A DNA stretch of 32,723 nucleotides from Prosthecobacter sp. (GTDB taxonomy: Bacteria; Verrucomicrobiota; Verrucomicrobiia; Verrucomicrobiales; Verrucomicrobiaceae), in assembly GCF_029946185.1 (NCBI RefSeq), contig NZ_JAQSEA010000166.1, positions 1 through 32,723 of the forward strand, in the 5' to 3' direction. The notes beneath the pieces were generated by a model, which saw only the letters and a program-made list of their open reading frames with translations, was not told where the DNA came from and did no database searches. A program made the position numbers and the translations under genes. Every line of letters begins with the position of its first letter. Position 1 is the stretch's first letter. This document shows positions 1-7,750 of this stretch, in pieces.

Positions 1-7
1 GCTCGCC

Positions 8-1366
8 ATGTCCGCCACTCTCGCTTCTGCCCCCAAAAACACTCCCGTTCCAGTGCCTCAAGACACCGAATCTCCCGCCCCATCCGGCCTCGAAATCACC
101 GTGCCTGTGCGCGATGAAACTTCCACGCCCGGCTGGTTCCTCGCCCGTTCCGAAGCCGCTTGGACTGAATTCCAAGCACTGCCGATGCCCGGCCTGAAGG
201 ATGAAAACTGGCGCTACTCCAATTCGAAGAAGATCGAACTCGCTGGTCACACGCCTGCCACCGCGCCTACGGCTGCAAACACTGCTGCCGCGCTCGCGGC
301 CACGCAGGGCCTCAAGGAAAGCACCGCCCGCTTTGTGTTCGTGAATGATGTGCTCGTCGAGTCCGACACCACGAATCTGCCAGCCGGTGTGGTTTGCGTG
401 ACCTTTGCGGATGCGCTGCGCGATCATGGCGACGTGCTCAAGGAACACTTCATGCAGCGTGAAATGACGCTGGGCTCCGCGAAGTTCGCCGCTCTGCACC
501 TCGCCCATGTGAGTGCAGGCGCGGTCATCATCGTGCCGAAGAACGTGGCGATTGAGAAGCCCATTGAAATCTTCCATTGGGTTGTCGGCGATCATGCCGC
601 CATCTTTCCGCACACACTCATCGTTACCGGCGACAACGCCGAGGTCAGCGTCGTCGATCACTACCGCAGCCTCGAAGGCGAAGGTGGGCTCAGCATCGCC
701 ATTGCGGATCTCGTCGGCGGTCGTGGCAGCAAGATCACCTATGCAGCCTGCCAGGAACTGGCGGATGACGCACAAGCGCTGCATCTTTCCAGCATTGTGG
801 CCGGACGGGATGCCGCCATCAAGAGCTTCCAGGTCCAACTCGGTGCCCTCTTCAGCCGCAGCGAAAGCGTGAGCGATCTCATCGGCGAAGGTTCCCGCAG
901 CGACATGCTCAGCGTGTCCCTGCCCATCGGCGAGCAGATCGTGGATCAACGCACGTTGCAGAATCACAAGGCCCCACATGCCAGCAGCGATTTGCTCTAC
1001 AAAAACGCTCTCTACGGCAAATCGCGCAGCATCTTCAGCGGCCTCATCACCGTGGATGAAGGAGCGCACTACACCGACGCCTACCAAACCTGCCGCAACC
1101 TGCTCAACAGCAACGAAGCCGAAGCCACAAGCCTGCCCGGCCTCGAAATCAGCGCCGACCAGGTCAAGTGCAGCCACGGTGCCACCAGCGGCCCCATCAG
1201 CGACGAAGAACTCTTCTACCTCAAGGCCCGTGGCATCAGCGACAGCGAAAGCCGCAAGCTCATCATCGAAGGCTTCCTGGCGGGCGTGATCGAACGCTTT
1301 GGCAATGGCGAGCTGCTTGATACACTGGTGGCACGCATCGATGAAAAGTTGGAGCGTGCGGTCTGA
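8..1366 (+). CDS. sufD: Fe-S cluster assembly protein SufD
   Basis: SufD is a non-catalytic scaffold partner of SufB and SufC in the cytoplasmic SufBCD complex, which builds Fe-S clusters under iron or oxidative stress. The 452-residue length fits the family. The N-terminal part carries the LPMPGLKDENWRYS region typical of SufD, and the C-terminal half is the SufBD beta-helix, with the family signatures CSHGATSGPISDEELFYLKARG near residues 390-410 and a following EGFLAGVIERF helix. The start ATG lies only 7 bases from the window edge, so an earlier start and the ribosome binding site cannot be assessed. sufB and sufC are expected immediately upstream, outside the window. The first roughly 35 residues are Pro/Ala/Thr-rich and poorly conserved. 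A bidirectional terminator follows, so sufD is the last gene of its transcript. Confidence 0.93.
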   Translation: MSATLASAPKNTPVPVPQDTESPAPSGLEITVPVRDETSTPGWFLARSEAAWTEFQALPMPGLKDENWRYSNSKKIELAGHTPATAPTAANTAAALAATQGLKESTARFVFVNDVLVESDTTNLPAGVVCVTFADALRDHGDVLKEHFMQREMTLGSAKFAALHLAHVSAGAVIIVPKNVAIEKPIEIFHWVVGDHAAIFPHTLIVTGDNAEVSVVDHYRSLEGEGGLSIAIADLVGGRGSKITYAACQELADDAQALHLSSIVAGRDAAIKSFQVQLGALFSRSESVSDLIGEGSRSDMLSVSLPIGEQIVDQRTLQNHKAPHASSDLLYKNALYGKSRSIFSGLITVDEGAHYTDAYQTCRNLLNSNEAEATSLPGLEISADQVKCSHGATSGPISDEELFYLKARGISDSESRKLIIEGFLAGVIERFGNGELLDTLVARIDEKLERAV

Positions 1367-1402
1367 GTCCTGAGGGATTGGCCGAAAGAAGTGAAAAAGT
1401 AA

Positions 1403-1430
1403 AAAGAGCCGGAGTTACATCCGGCTCTTT
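1403..1430. terminator. Bidirectional intrinsic terminator between sufD and the exonuclease gene
   Basis: An 11-bp perfect stem (1403-1413 with 1420-1430, core AGAGCCGGA/TCCGGCTCT) encloses a 6-base loop. It is preceded by an A-rich run and followed by TCTTATTT, so a T-rich tail exists on both strands. It lies between the convergent stops at 1366 and 1460 and can end both transcripts. Confidence 0.88.
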
Positions 1431-1459
1431 CTTATTTAGCTATTCGCGCCGGTTTAATC

Positions 1460-2065
1460 TCAATCCAGTGCAGGAATCACTCCTGCGGAAAGGGCCACCG
1501 GGCAGTTGGTCACGCTCGGCGTAAGACGTTCCCACATGTACTGCACAGCCTGGGCGAGAAGTTGCACGTCCACGCGAGCATCATGGCGCTTCATGTTCTT
1601 GCTGCACACACCGACGCGACCCAGCACTGCGTCCAGCCCATGGCCGCCTTTGCCTCCCCAGATTTTGCGGGAGAAATCGCGGGAATCGATCGCGCTCGTT
1701 TCACGCACTGGCATGCCATGCCGTTTGCAATGCTCTGCGATAAAGCGCATGTCAAAACGAATGCCGTTGTGGGCAATCAAGGTCGCACCCTCACCCACGA
1801 AACGGGAAAATTCCATCAGCACATCCGAGGGATGGGGAGCATTGGCCACCTGCGCCTGCGTGATTCCGGTCAGCTTGGTGATGAACGACGGGATATGATT
1901 TTCCGGCCGCACATAGCTGTCGAAATACTCGCCTTCGTTCCACTTGCCGTTCTTCACTTTCATCGCTGCGATCTGGATGATCTCATGCTGTGAAGGTAAA
2001 AGGCCGGTGGTTTCGAGGTCGAAGATGATGAGGTTCATGTATGCGGGCGGAATACGCTGTCGCAT
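1460..2065 (-). CDS. DnaQ-like 3'-5' exonuclease (DEDDh family)
   Basis: This is a cytoplasmic exonuclease-fold protein of the DEDD superfamily, which hydrolyses nucleotides from 3' ends of DNA or RNA with two metal ions. The Exo I motif FDLETTG supplies Asp16 and Glu18, Exo II is the HNGIRFD segment (Asp105), and Exo III is HDARVD (His161, Asp166), which marks the DEDDh subtype. At 201 residues it is a stand-alone domain, like the PolC/DnaQ epsilon-type or oligoribonuclease-like proteins rather than a polymerase. The ATG at 2065 is preceded by a purine-rich GAAGGGG; an internal ATG at 2038 (MNLIIFDLETTG) would also leave the whole domain intact. It follows alr by 42 bases and is probably its co-transcribed distal gene. 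The exact substrate cannot be decided from sequence. Confidence 0.85.
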   Translation of the reverse strand: MRQRIPPAYMNLIIFDLETTGLLPSQHEIIQIAAMKVKNGKWNEGEYFDSYVRPENHIPSFITKLTGITQAQVANAPHPSDVLMEFSRFVGEGATLIAHNGIRFDMRFIAEHCKRHGMPVRETSAIDSRDFSRKIWGGKGGHGLDAVLGRVGVCSKNMKRHDARVDVQLLAQAVQYMWERLTPSVTNCPVALSAGVIPALD

Positions 2066-2107
2066 CCCACCCCTTCGTTGCGGCCATAGCAGACTGATTG
2101 CAAGGCA

Positions 2108-3229
2108 TTAAACGTACACCCGGGGCACGCGGGCATTGATGTTGGTCAGCACTTCATACGCAATGGTGCCAGCGGCATCCGCCACATCCTGCACGGAAAT
2201 CGTCTCATTTTCGTCGCTGCCGATGATCGTCACGACATCGCCATTGTAGGCCGTTCCCCATTCCAGATTCACCATGAACTGATCCATGCACACGCGTCCG
2301 ACAATCGGGTGGCGCTGGCCGCGGATGAGCACGGCACCGCGATTCGACAGCGCCCGAAAATAGCCATCACCATAGCCCACGGGCACAGTGACGACGCGCA
2401 CGGGATGATCGCTCTGCCAGGTGCTGCCATAGCTGACAGGTTTGCCCGGCTGCACGACTTTGAAAAATACCACCTGCGATTTCCAGTTCAGCGCCGGCTT
2501 AAGCACCACCGTCTTTCTCACCTCCTTCGACGGATACACGCCATAGAGCATGATGCCCGGACGGACGAGATCGAGGTGGCTCTCAGGAAGCTGCAGAATG
2601 CCGCCTGAATTCGCGATGTGCCGCTGCGGCGGCTGCAGTCCGCGCTTCGGATAAAATTCCAGCACTTCAAGAAATCTCGCGAGTTGCTCTCTGGCCGAGG
2701 CAAGGTCTGGGTCGTCTGAATTTGCAAAGTGCGAATAGATGCCAGCCACCTCCACATTCGTGAAATTCAAGCTGGCCTCCAGCAGCTTCTCCGCACTGTA
2801 CCAATGTACGCCGATGCGCTCCATGCCGGTGTCGATTTTCAGATGCACCCGCGCCTTCGTTTTCACCGCCGCGGCCGCTTCATCAATCTGCTGCAGTTTG
2901 TCGATGGAGGATGCCGCCATCATCAAACCATGCGCGATGAACTGCGGAATCTGCCGCGTGACCACACCGCCGAAGACGAGAATCGGCACCGTGATGCCCG
3001 CCTGCCGCAACTCGACCGCCTCCTCCAGCAAAGCCACTCCCAAACAGGGTGCGCCATGATGGATCAGGTGCCGTGCCACCTCCACGAGGCCATGCCCATA
3101 CGCATTCGCCTTCACCACCGGCATCACCTGCGCCGCCCCCACATGCGCACAGATCGCGTCATAATTCTGCGCGATGTCACCGAGGCTGACCTCGACGTGG
3201 GCTGGGCGAATGGCGTCGGTTGGGTTCAA
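2108..3229 (-). CDS. alr: Alanine racemase
   Basis: This PLP-dependent cytoplasmic enzyme interconverts L- and D-alanine and supplies D-Ala for peptidoglycan. The PLP lysine is Lys40 in VVKANAYGHG, and the second catalytic base is Tyr267 in VSYGSTW, matching the Tyr265 position of characterised racemases. The C-terminal domain shows GYGDGY, RG.RHPIVGRVCMDQ and the IAYEVLT segment. The 373-residue length is standard. The start appears to be TTG at 3229: the next in-frame codon block upstream is the TAG stop of the DUF1802 gene just 15 bases away, no ATG or GTG lies between, and starting further downstream would delete the first conserved strand (AHVEVSLGDIAQNYD). It lies in a probable three-gene operon with the DUF1802 gene and the exonuclease gene. 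Confidence 0.95.
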   Translation of the reverse strand: MNPTDAIRPAHVEVSLGDIAQNYDAICAHVGAAQVMPVVKANAYGHGLVEVARHLIHHGAPCLGVALLEEAVELRQAGITVPILVFGGVVTRQIPQFIAHGLMMAASSIDKLQQIDEAAAAVKTKARVHLKIDTGMERIGVHWYSAEKLLEASLNFTNVEVAGIYSHFANSDDPDLASAREQLARFLEVLEFYPKRGLQPPQRHIANSGGILQLPESHLDLVRPGIMLYGVYPSKEVRKTVVLKPALNWKSQVVFFKVVQPGKPVSYGSTWQSDHPVRVVTVPVGYGDGYFRALSNRGAVLIRGQRHPIVGRVCMDQFMVNLEWGTAYNGDVVTIIGSDENETISVQDVADAAGTIAYEVLTNINARVPRVYV

Positions 3230-3244
3230 GGGGGAGACACTCGG

Positions 3245-3820
3245 CTAGCCCAAGATCGCTTTCAACTTCGCTGACACCTCGGCAAAGGCTTCGTCACTCA
3301 GCGCCGGGGTCGCTGCCGCGGCCATGGGCAGGCCCTCTTCAGGCAGTGTGATCCAGGAGCGGCAGCCTCCGTAGCTCTTCGCATACGGGAAGTGCCAGTT
3401 CTGCGGCAGCTTGTAGGCACGGACCAGAGCGACGTGCAGGCAGCTTTCGTCGTCATAGATGAAGCGCTCCTTCACGATGTCCTCATTCCAGATGTGCAGC
3501 GGGGCCAGCGCGGCCACTTTGTCCCAGTCCGTGACCTTCCAGACCTGCTCCAGCGTGGCACAGCCGTCAATATCCACGGTGGTACGCTGCTCTTCCGGCG
3601 GGAAGTCGCGCTGCGTGTTCTCGGGCACCCAGCTCAGCTTTTCGGCCTGAGTGTGAAACCAAGTCGGAAACAGAAAGAATTCGCGGTGCTTCCACTCAAA
3701 CCCGCCGCGGCCTTCATGGATGCCGCCTTTGCGCAAAATAATGCTGAGCCGACCCTGCGCCAGTGCGTCGCAGACGAAGGACCATTCTTTGAATCCGGTG
3801 GGGGTGGTTAAATCAGGCAT
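3245..3820 (-). CDS. DUF1802 family protein
   Basis: This 191-residue soluble protein looks like a DUF1802 member. It opens with GFKEWSFVCDALAQGR followed by the LRKGGIHEGRGGF segment and then FFLFPTWFHTQ, the characteristic order for that family. No signal peptide, membrane segment or recognised catalytic motif is visible, and the biochemical role of the family is unknown to me. It ends with a TAG that is in the same frame as, and 15 bases upstream of, the TTG start of alanine racemase, so the two are almost certainly co-transcribed and may be translationally linked. No Shine-Dalgarno sequence precedes the ATG at 3820. The last 35 or so residues are Ala-rich and probably a variable tail. Confidence 0.75.
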   Translation of the reverse strand: MPDLTTPTGFKEWSFVCDALAQGRLSIILRKGGIHEGRGGFEWKHREFFLFPTWFHTQAEKLSWVPENTQRDFPPEEQRTTVDIDGCATLEQVWKVTDWDKVAALAPLHIWNEDIVKERFIYDDESCLHVALVRAYKLPQNWHFPYAKSYGGCRSWITLPEEGLPMAAAATPALSDEAFAEVSAKLKAILG

Positions 3821-3848
3821 GACAGGGTGTTACGTAAGCAGAGCAGCG

Positions 3849-3878
3849 GCGAGAGCAAGCGAGAGCAAGCAAGAGCAA
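3849..3878. repeat. Three-copy 10-bp tandem repeat
   Basis: The unit GCGAGAGCAA occurs at 3849, 3859 and, with one change (GCAAGAGCAA), at 3869. It lies in the gap between the ynb-type operon and the DUF1802 gene, immediately beside the run of seven A residues that forms the T-tract of the putative minus-strand terminator. No function is apparent; slippage is a likely origin. Confidence 0.8.
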
Positions 3879-3919
3879 AAAAACGAAGTCAGAATGACAA
3901 AGGACGAGGTCACTCTTCG
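3877..3919 (-). terminator. Probable terminator of the ynb-type operon
   Basis: Read on the minus strand, an imperfect hairpin (3919-3909 with 3898-3884: CGAAGAGTGAC against GTCATTCTGACTTCG, with a bulge and a mismatch) is followed directly by seven T residues. It starts about 5 bases after the stop of the PAP2-phosphatase gene. The stem is imperfect, so strength is uncertain. Confidence 0.45.
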
Positions 3920-3923
3920 GACA

Positions 3924-5207
3924 TCAGATCACAACGTCCGGCTCCAGCTCCCTAACACGCTTTATCGCCATCTCGACGTCCACCGCTTCATCACTATCCA
4001 CCAACCAGTGGGCCATGATCAGCGCCGACCTTTGCAACCCCAGCTGGCAGTGCACGAATACCCGTCTTCCCTCGGCCCGCTGTCTGCGAATGCACTCCAC
4101 CGCCGCCGCGATTTGCTCCGTCTTCAGCGGCACCAAATCCAGCAGCGGTAGATTCACATAAAACGCCCGCTCCCGAAACGCCCTCGGCGCATTCGTCTCC
4201 GCCGTCAGATCCAGCACCGCCAGCGGTGTCCCTCCGGCTTCTGCGGCCGCGACCAGCGCCACAGCCTCCTTGCCGGTCACCCGCCTTCCAAAGCACACCC
4301 CCGGCGTCACCTCGCACCAGCCGGGCTTCCGCTTCAACCATTTCTTCTGCACCCAGCCCCTCACCAGCAGGATCGGCAGCAGGCACCACTCAGCCGAGGG
4401 TGATAGCGTCCCATTCTCCTTGCCCAAAAGCCGCGACAGCCCCGTCCCATACGCCAGCGCCATGATCCCGCACGCCACCGCTGGCCACACAAAGCCGATC
4501 CACGCAAATCCCAGCGTCCCGCACACCACCGCGCCGATGCCATAACGCACCGCATGCTTCTTCGAGGGATTCCGCGTCCCCATCTGCCTTGGGTCCGGCA
4601 CCAGCGCCGCCACCGCCCACCCCATGATGAATCCACCCGCCACATCAATGAGGTGATGCTGCCACACCATCAACGTGGAAAGACCGATCAGGATAAACCA
4701 CACCTTCACCGCCGTGCGCACATGCCCAGTCAGATGCGCCCCATAAAACACCCACACCAGAGACCGCAAACTGATATGCAACGACGGAGCTAGATTGTAC
4801 GGCAGATCATTGAAATACAGCGCGTGAAAAAGCGGAGCCGTCCACCCGCTCGGCTCCGGCCTCGGCAGCCCCAGCTTCAATGGAAACAGCAGGAAAAACA
4901 GGCCGCTCAGAATTGTCACAGTTATGAGCCGCTTCGTCAGCAGATTCAGCTCCGTCTTGCTGCCGCACAAAAAAAACGCCCCGCAGAAAAACAAATCCAA
5001 CGACCAGTATGGAACCACCAGTTCTCTCACAAACGGGATGCTCTTCTCCCACTCAAACATCAGCGTCGGCACGTTCCCCCGCGTGTGGGTGAGGAGGTTG
5101 CACCCGCTGTAAACGATCACGAAAGTCGCCCCGGCCAGCGCCAGTCGCCACAGCGCCGGCCACAGCAGCCCCGCTTCACGTGGAGTTCGGTTCATGACCA
5201 TGCTCAT
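3924..5207 (-). CDS. ynbD: PAP2-type membrane phosphatase fused to a dual-specificity phosphatase domain (YnbD-like)
   Basis: This 427-residue inner-membrane protein has the two-part architecture of E. coli YnbD. Residues about 15-200 hold several hydrophobic segments and a PAP2-like active site: APSLHIS (140-146) and HHLIDVAGG (184-192). A further hydrophobic stretch covers 220-260. The C-terminal 130 residues are a cysteine phosphatase domain with the CX5R signature HCQLGLQRS, nucleophile Cys387 and Arg393. PAP2 enzymes remove phosphate from, or transfer head groups between, lipid phosphates; the CX5R domain hydrolyses phosphomonoesters, in some relatives of phospholipids such as phosphatidylglycerophosphate. 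The ATG at 5207 overlaps the upstream gene's stop by 4 bases (ATGA), and a GAAGGGTGGGG ribosome binding site lies ahead. Length (427 versus about 430) and gene order support the assignment. The substrate is unknown. Confidence 0.85.
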   Translation of the reverse strand: MSMVMNRTPREAGLLWPALWRLALAGATFVIVYSGCNLLTHTRGNVPTLMFEWEKSIPFVRELVVPYWSLDLFFCGAFFLCGSKTELNLLTKRLITVTILSGLFFLLFPLKLGLPRPEPSGWTAPLFHALYFNDLPYNLAPSLHISLRSLVWVFYGAHLTGHVRTAVKVWFILIGLSTLMVWQHHLIDVAGGFIMGWAVAALVPDPRQMGTRNPSKKHAVRYGIGAVVCGTLGFAWIGFVWPAVACGIMALAYGTGLSRLLGKENGTLSPSAEWCLLPILLVRGWVQKKWLKRKPGWCEVTPGVCFGRRVTGKEAVALVAAAEAGGTPLAVLDLTAETNAPRAFRERAFYVNLPLLDLVPLKTEQIAAAVECIRRQRAEGRRVFVHCQLGLQRSALIMAHWLVDSDEAVDVEMAIKRVRELEPDVVI

Positions 5208-6952
5208 GCGGCCCCACCCTTCAGCTTCCTCGCCACGCTCACTGTGAAGATGCCAAAGTCATCCACCCACTCCTTCTCCTTCTTAAATCCAGCCGCCTCC
5301 ACCAGCGCGTCCATCTCCCCCTGCGGCCGCCGTCGCATGACCCAGAACTGCCCATCACGATTCGTCAGCGTCCGCGCAATCATCTCCACCTGCGGATGCC
5401 ACGGCTGCCCCGTGTAGATCAGCCACCCACCGTCATTCACTGCACGGTGCAGTCCGCGCAGCGACCTCTGCAGCATCTCGTTCTCCGGAAACAGCTCATA
5501 CAGCCCCGACACCACCGCCACCGATGGCTTCGGCTCCACACTCGCCAGCGAGTTCTCATCAAACGCATCGCCTTTCACATGCGTGATCCGCTCCTGCAGC
5601 CCCTTCTCCCGCGCCGTCGCACGGCCTGTGTCCAGCGCCGACTCACTCCAGTCCCGGCACAGCACCTTCAAATCAAAGCCACATTCCTCGTCCTCCAGTA
5701 CATCCAGCAGATAGCGCCCTGCGCCGCCTGCAATGTCCATCAGTTGCAACGGCATTCCTGCCTCACGCACCTGCTTCAGCGCATACTTCAATGCTTGGTT
5801 CATACACGCCCGCCGCTGGCGGATTCCACGCCAGCCGATCGCATCCAGATAGCCACGGTCAATAATCTTGCCGACGCCCAGTCCACCGTTCGCCTTGTTC
5901 TTGTACACATAGTCCAGCGACTCCCCTGAATCGAACCCCGTCGCATGGCCTATGCGGATTCCCTCGCTCAGTTTGCCCAGCGTCCCCATGCTGAGCCGCT
6001 GCAGCAAAAACGAAAGCCCACGCATGGATGGCGAGGGCAGCGGCTTCTTCAGCATCGCAAATTCCGCGTTCGTCACCGGATTGGACAAGTCCGCCTCCAG
6101 CCGAGGTGGCGTGAAGTTCGCAATGCAGCGCTCCGCAAAGCGCTTGATGGCCCCGCACACCTCATCCCGGCACACATCGTGGAAGATCGCATGTCGCGCG
6201 CCTTTCAGCGTCAGGTGAGTCTTCTGGTCGCTGCCATAATTCTCGTACAACTGGTCTGCCGCCTCACGCTTCACCACCTTGTCAGCCCCTGCGGAGAACA
6301 TCAGCAGCGGCCGGTCCATCACCTCAGCATCACTGATCACCCGCTTCGCGGTGTCGAAAAGGTCCACCAAGATCTTTGCCGAGATGTCCTTCGAGATGAG
6401 TGTGTCCGCATCATACACCGCCGCCGCGCCTGCATCCCGCGTCAGCCATGAGCCCTGCACGTAGCTCTTGATCGTCGCATCCGGCTTCACCTTCTGCAGC
6501 ATCCGGATGCCCGTCAATGCGCCCGGCACAATCAGGTTCACCTCCAGCGCCGGAGTCGCCAAAACCAGCCCCGCGATTCGTGGCGCGAAATCATGCACCC
6601 ATGCAGCCCCTACCACACCGCCCACGCTGTGCGCTACCACCACCGTACGCTCCGGCACCAGCCCATGCACCTTCTGCAGGTGGTGAAAAAACGTGTCCAG
6701 ATCCCGCACATACTCCATGAATCCCGACGCATGTCCGCGTCTGCCGGGCGACTGCCCATGTCCCCTTGCCTCCCAAGCGTAGATCGCCGTGTCCGGCATC
6801 TTCAGATGCGGCACCACCGTGTCCCACCGGTCCGCGTGCTCATGCCCGCGATGCAGCAGCACCAGCGCCTTTGACGCACCCGCCACGTTCCACGTCTTGT
6901 AGTGCAGCGCCAGCCCGTCATCCGTCGTGAATTGCAGTCGTTCAGAGTTCAT
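5204..6952 (-). CDS. ynbC: Alpha/beta hydrolase fused to a SAM methyltransferase (YnbC-like)
   Basis: This 582-residue protein matches the size and domain order of E. coli YnbC (about 585). Residues 1-280 form an alpha/beta hydrolase of the monoacylglycerol-lipase/serine aminopeptidase type with a readable triad: Ser109 in AHSVGG, Asp224 in SAGADKVV and His254 in GARHAIFHD. Residues about 330-580 form a class I methyltransferase-like domain with motif I at 405-414 (MDIAGGAGRY) and the motif II-like VLCRDWSESAL. No signal peptide or membrane segment is seen, so it is probably cytoplasmic or membrane-peripheral. It starts 7 bases after the YnbA-like gene, behind an AAGGA ribosome binding site, and overlaps the next gene by 4 bases. 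The context of lipid head-group enzymes suggests that it acylates, deacylates or methylates a lipid, but no reaction is established. Confidence 0.87.
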   Translation of the reverse strand: MNSERLQFTTDDGLALHYKTWNVAGASKALVLLHRGHEHADRWDTVVPHLKMPDTAIYAWEARGHGQSPGRRGHASGFMEYVRDLDTFFHHLQKVHGLVPERTVVVAHSVGGVVGAAWVHDFAPRIAGLVLATPALEVNLIVPGALTGIRMLQKVKPDATIKSYVQGSWLTRDAGAAAVYDADTLISKDISAKILVDLFDTAKRVISDAEVMDRPLLMFSAGADKVVKREAADQLYENYGSDQKTHLTLKGARHAIFHDVCRDEVCGAIKRFAERCIANFTPPRLEADLSNPVTNAEFAMLKKPLPSPSMRGLSFLLQRLSMGTLGKLSEGIRIGHATGFDSGESLDYVYKNKANGGLGVGKIIDRGYLDAIGWRGIRQRRACMNQALKYALKQVREAGMPLQLMDIAGGAGRYLLDVLEDEECGFDLKVLCRDWSESALDTGRATAREKGLQERITHVKGDAFDENSLASVEPKPSVAVVSGLYELFPENEMLQRSLRGLHRAVNDGGWLIYTGQPWHPQVEMIARTLTNRDGQFWVMRRRPQGEMDALVEAAGFKKEKEWVDDFGIFTVSVARKLKGGAA

Positions 6953-6959
6953 GTGTCGC

Positions 6960-7625
6960 TCATCCTTTCGGTTTTTGTTGATTCAAGGCCTTTACCAAGT
7001 GCGCCGTTCGCCGCCAGCAAGTGATCACGATGCCAACGTTCACAATCACAAGACACCACAGCATAAGCGGCGGTGCTTTCACATTCATAATATCGATAGT
7101 CATCATCGATAGGCAGCCCACCGTCACCGCAAACATGCGGTGAGGCTTCGCCATCGGCCCGCAGAAATCATGTCGCCCACCCAGCAGGCTGGCACCCAGT
7201 GCCCGAATGTACGCCGTCAGCATCGCGCCGCCCATCGCCGCCCAGCCGAGCGCAATGCTCCAATCCGTCCCGGCCGCATAGCCCAGCGGCACCAGAATCA
7301 ACGCATCATCAATCCGATCCGGAATTTCATTGAACAAGTCCCCCGTCACTGACTTCAGCCCGCCCTCCACCGCCAGCAGCCCGTCCATCATGTTGCAGAA
7401 AAGCCGCATCTGTATCCCCGCCGCTGCCAGCAGCCACCATGCCCACGCATGCCCGCTGCTCGGAGCCATCAATGCCGCACCACCGCCCACCGCAGCGCAA
7501 ACGATGCTCAGCACTGAAACCACATTGGGCGTCAGCCCCACCTTCAACATCCATCGGGAGAAAAACCCCGCCCACGCGGTCGTGCGTGACTTAAGAGGAC
7601 GCCGTGCGGCAGAGTCAGAGATCAT
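6960..7625 (-). CDS. ynbA: CDP-alcohol phosphatidyltransferase family protein (YnbA-like)
   Basis: This integral membrane enzyme of about 221 residues belongs to the CDP-alcohol phosphotransferase family, which joins a CDP-activated lipid to an alcohol. The family motif appears at residues 78-103 as N-x2-D-G-x2-A-V-...-G-x3-N-x3-D. Compared with the usual D-x2-D-G-x2-A-R-...-G-x3-D-x3-D, the first and third aspartates are asparagine, as I recall for E. coli YnbA, and the usual arginine after Ala is valine. Five or six hydrophobic segments follow the pattern of the family. The ATG at 7625 (MISDSAARRPLK) is preferred because it aligns with the family N terminus; the frame is open back to a GTG at 7703, which would add 26 unconserved residues. 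It is the first gene of the operon. Confidence 0.82.
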   Translation of the reverse strand: MISDSAARRPLKSRTTAWAGFFSRWMLKVGLTPNVVSVLSIVCAAVGGGAALMAPSSGHAWAWWLLAAAGIQMRLFCNMMDGLLAVEGGLKSVTGDLFNEIPDRIDDALILVPLGYAAGTDWSIALGWAAMGGAMLTAYIRALGASLLGGRHDFCGPMAKPHRMFAVTVGCLSMMTIDIMNVKAPPLMLWCLVIVNVGIVITCWRRTAHLVKALNQQKPKG

Positions 7626-7729
7626 GGTCCCCATGCAACAGCACGCCCGCCTCCCCCGCAAGTGCCCGATTGCCCCTGTGCCACTGTCCGCGCATAAACC
7701 CACCCCTCTCGAACGTATAGCATATCGTA

Positions 7730-7748
7730 AGTCAGTCCGCGTCTGACT
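7730..7748. repeat. Short perfect inverted repeat beside the ynb-type operon
   Basis: AGTCAG (7730-7735) and CTGACT (7743-7748) form a 6-bp perfect inverted repeat around a 7-base loop. It sits between the first gene of the ynb-type operon and the DUF1501 relic, whose open frame begins right after it. There is no T-run, so it is not a clear terminator; an operator or a rearrangement scar is possible. Confidence 0.5.
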
Positions 7749-7750
7749 GA

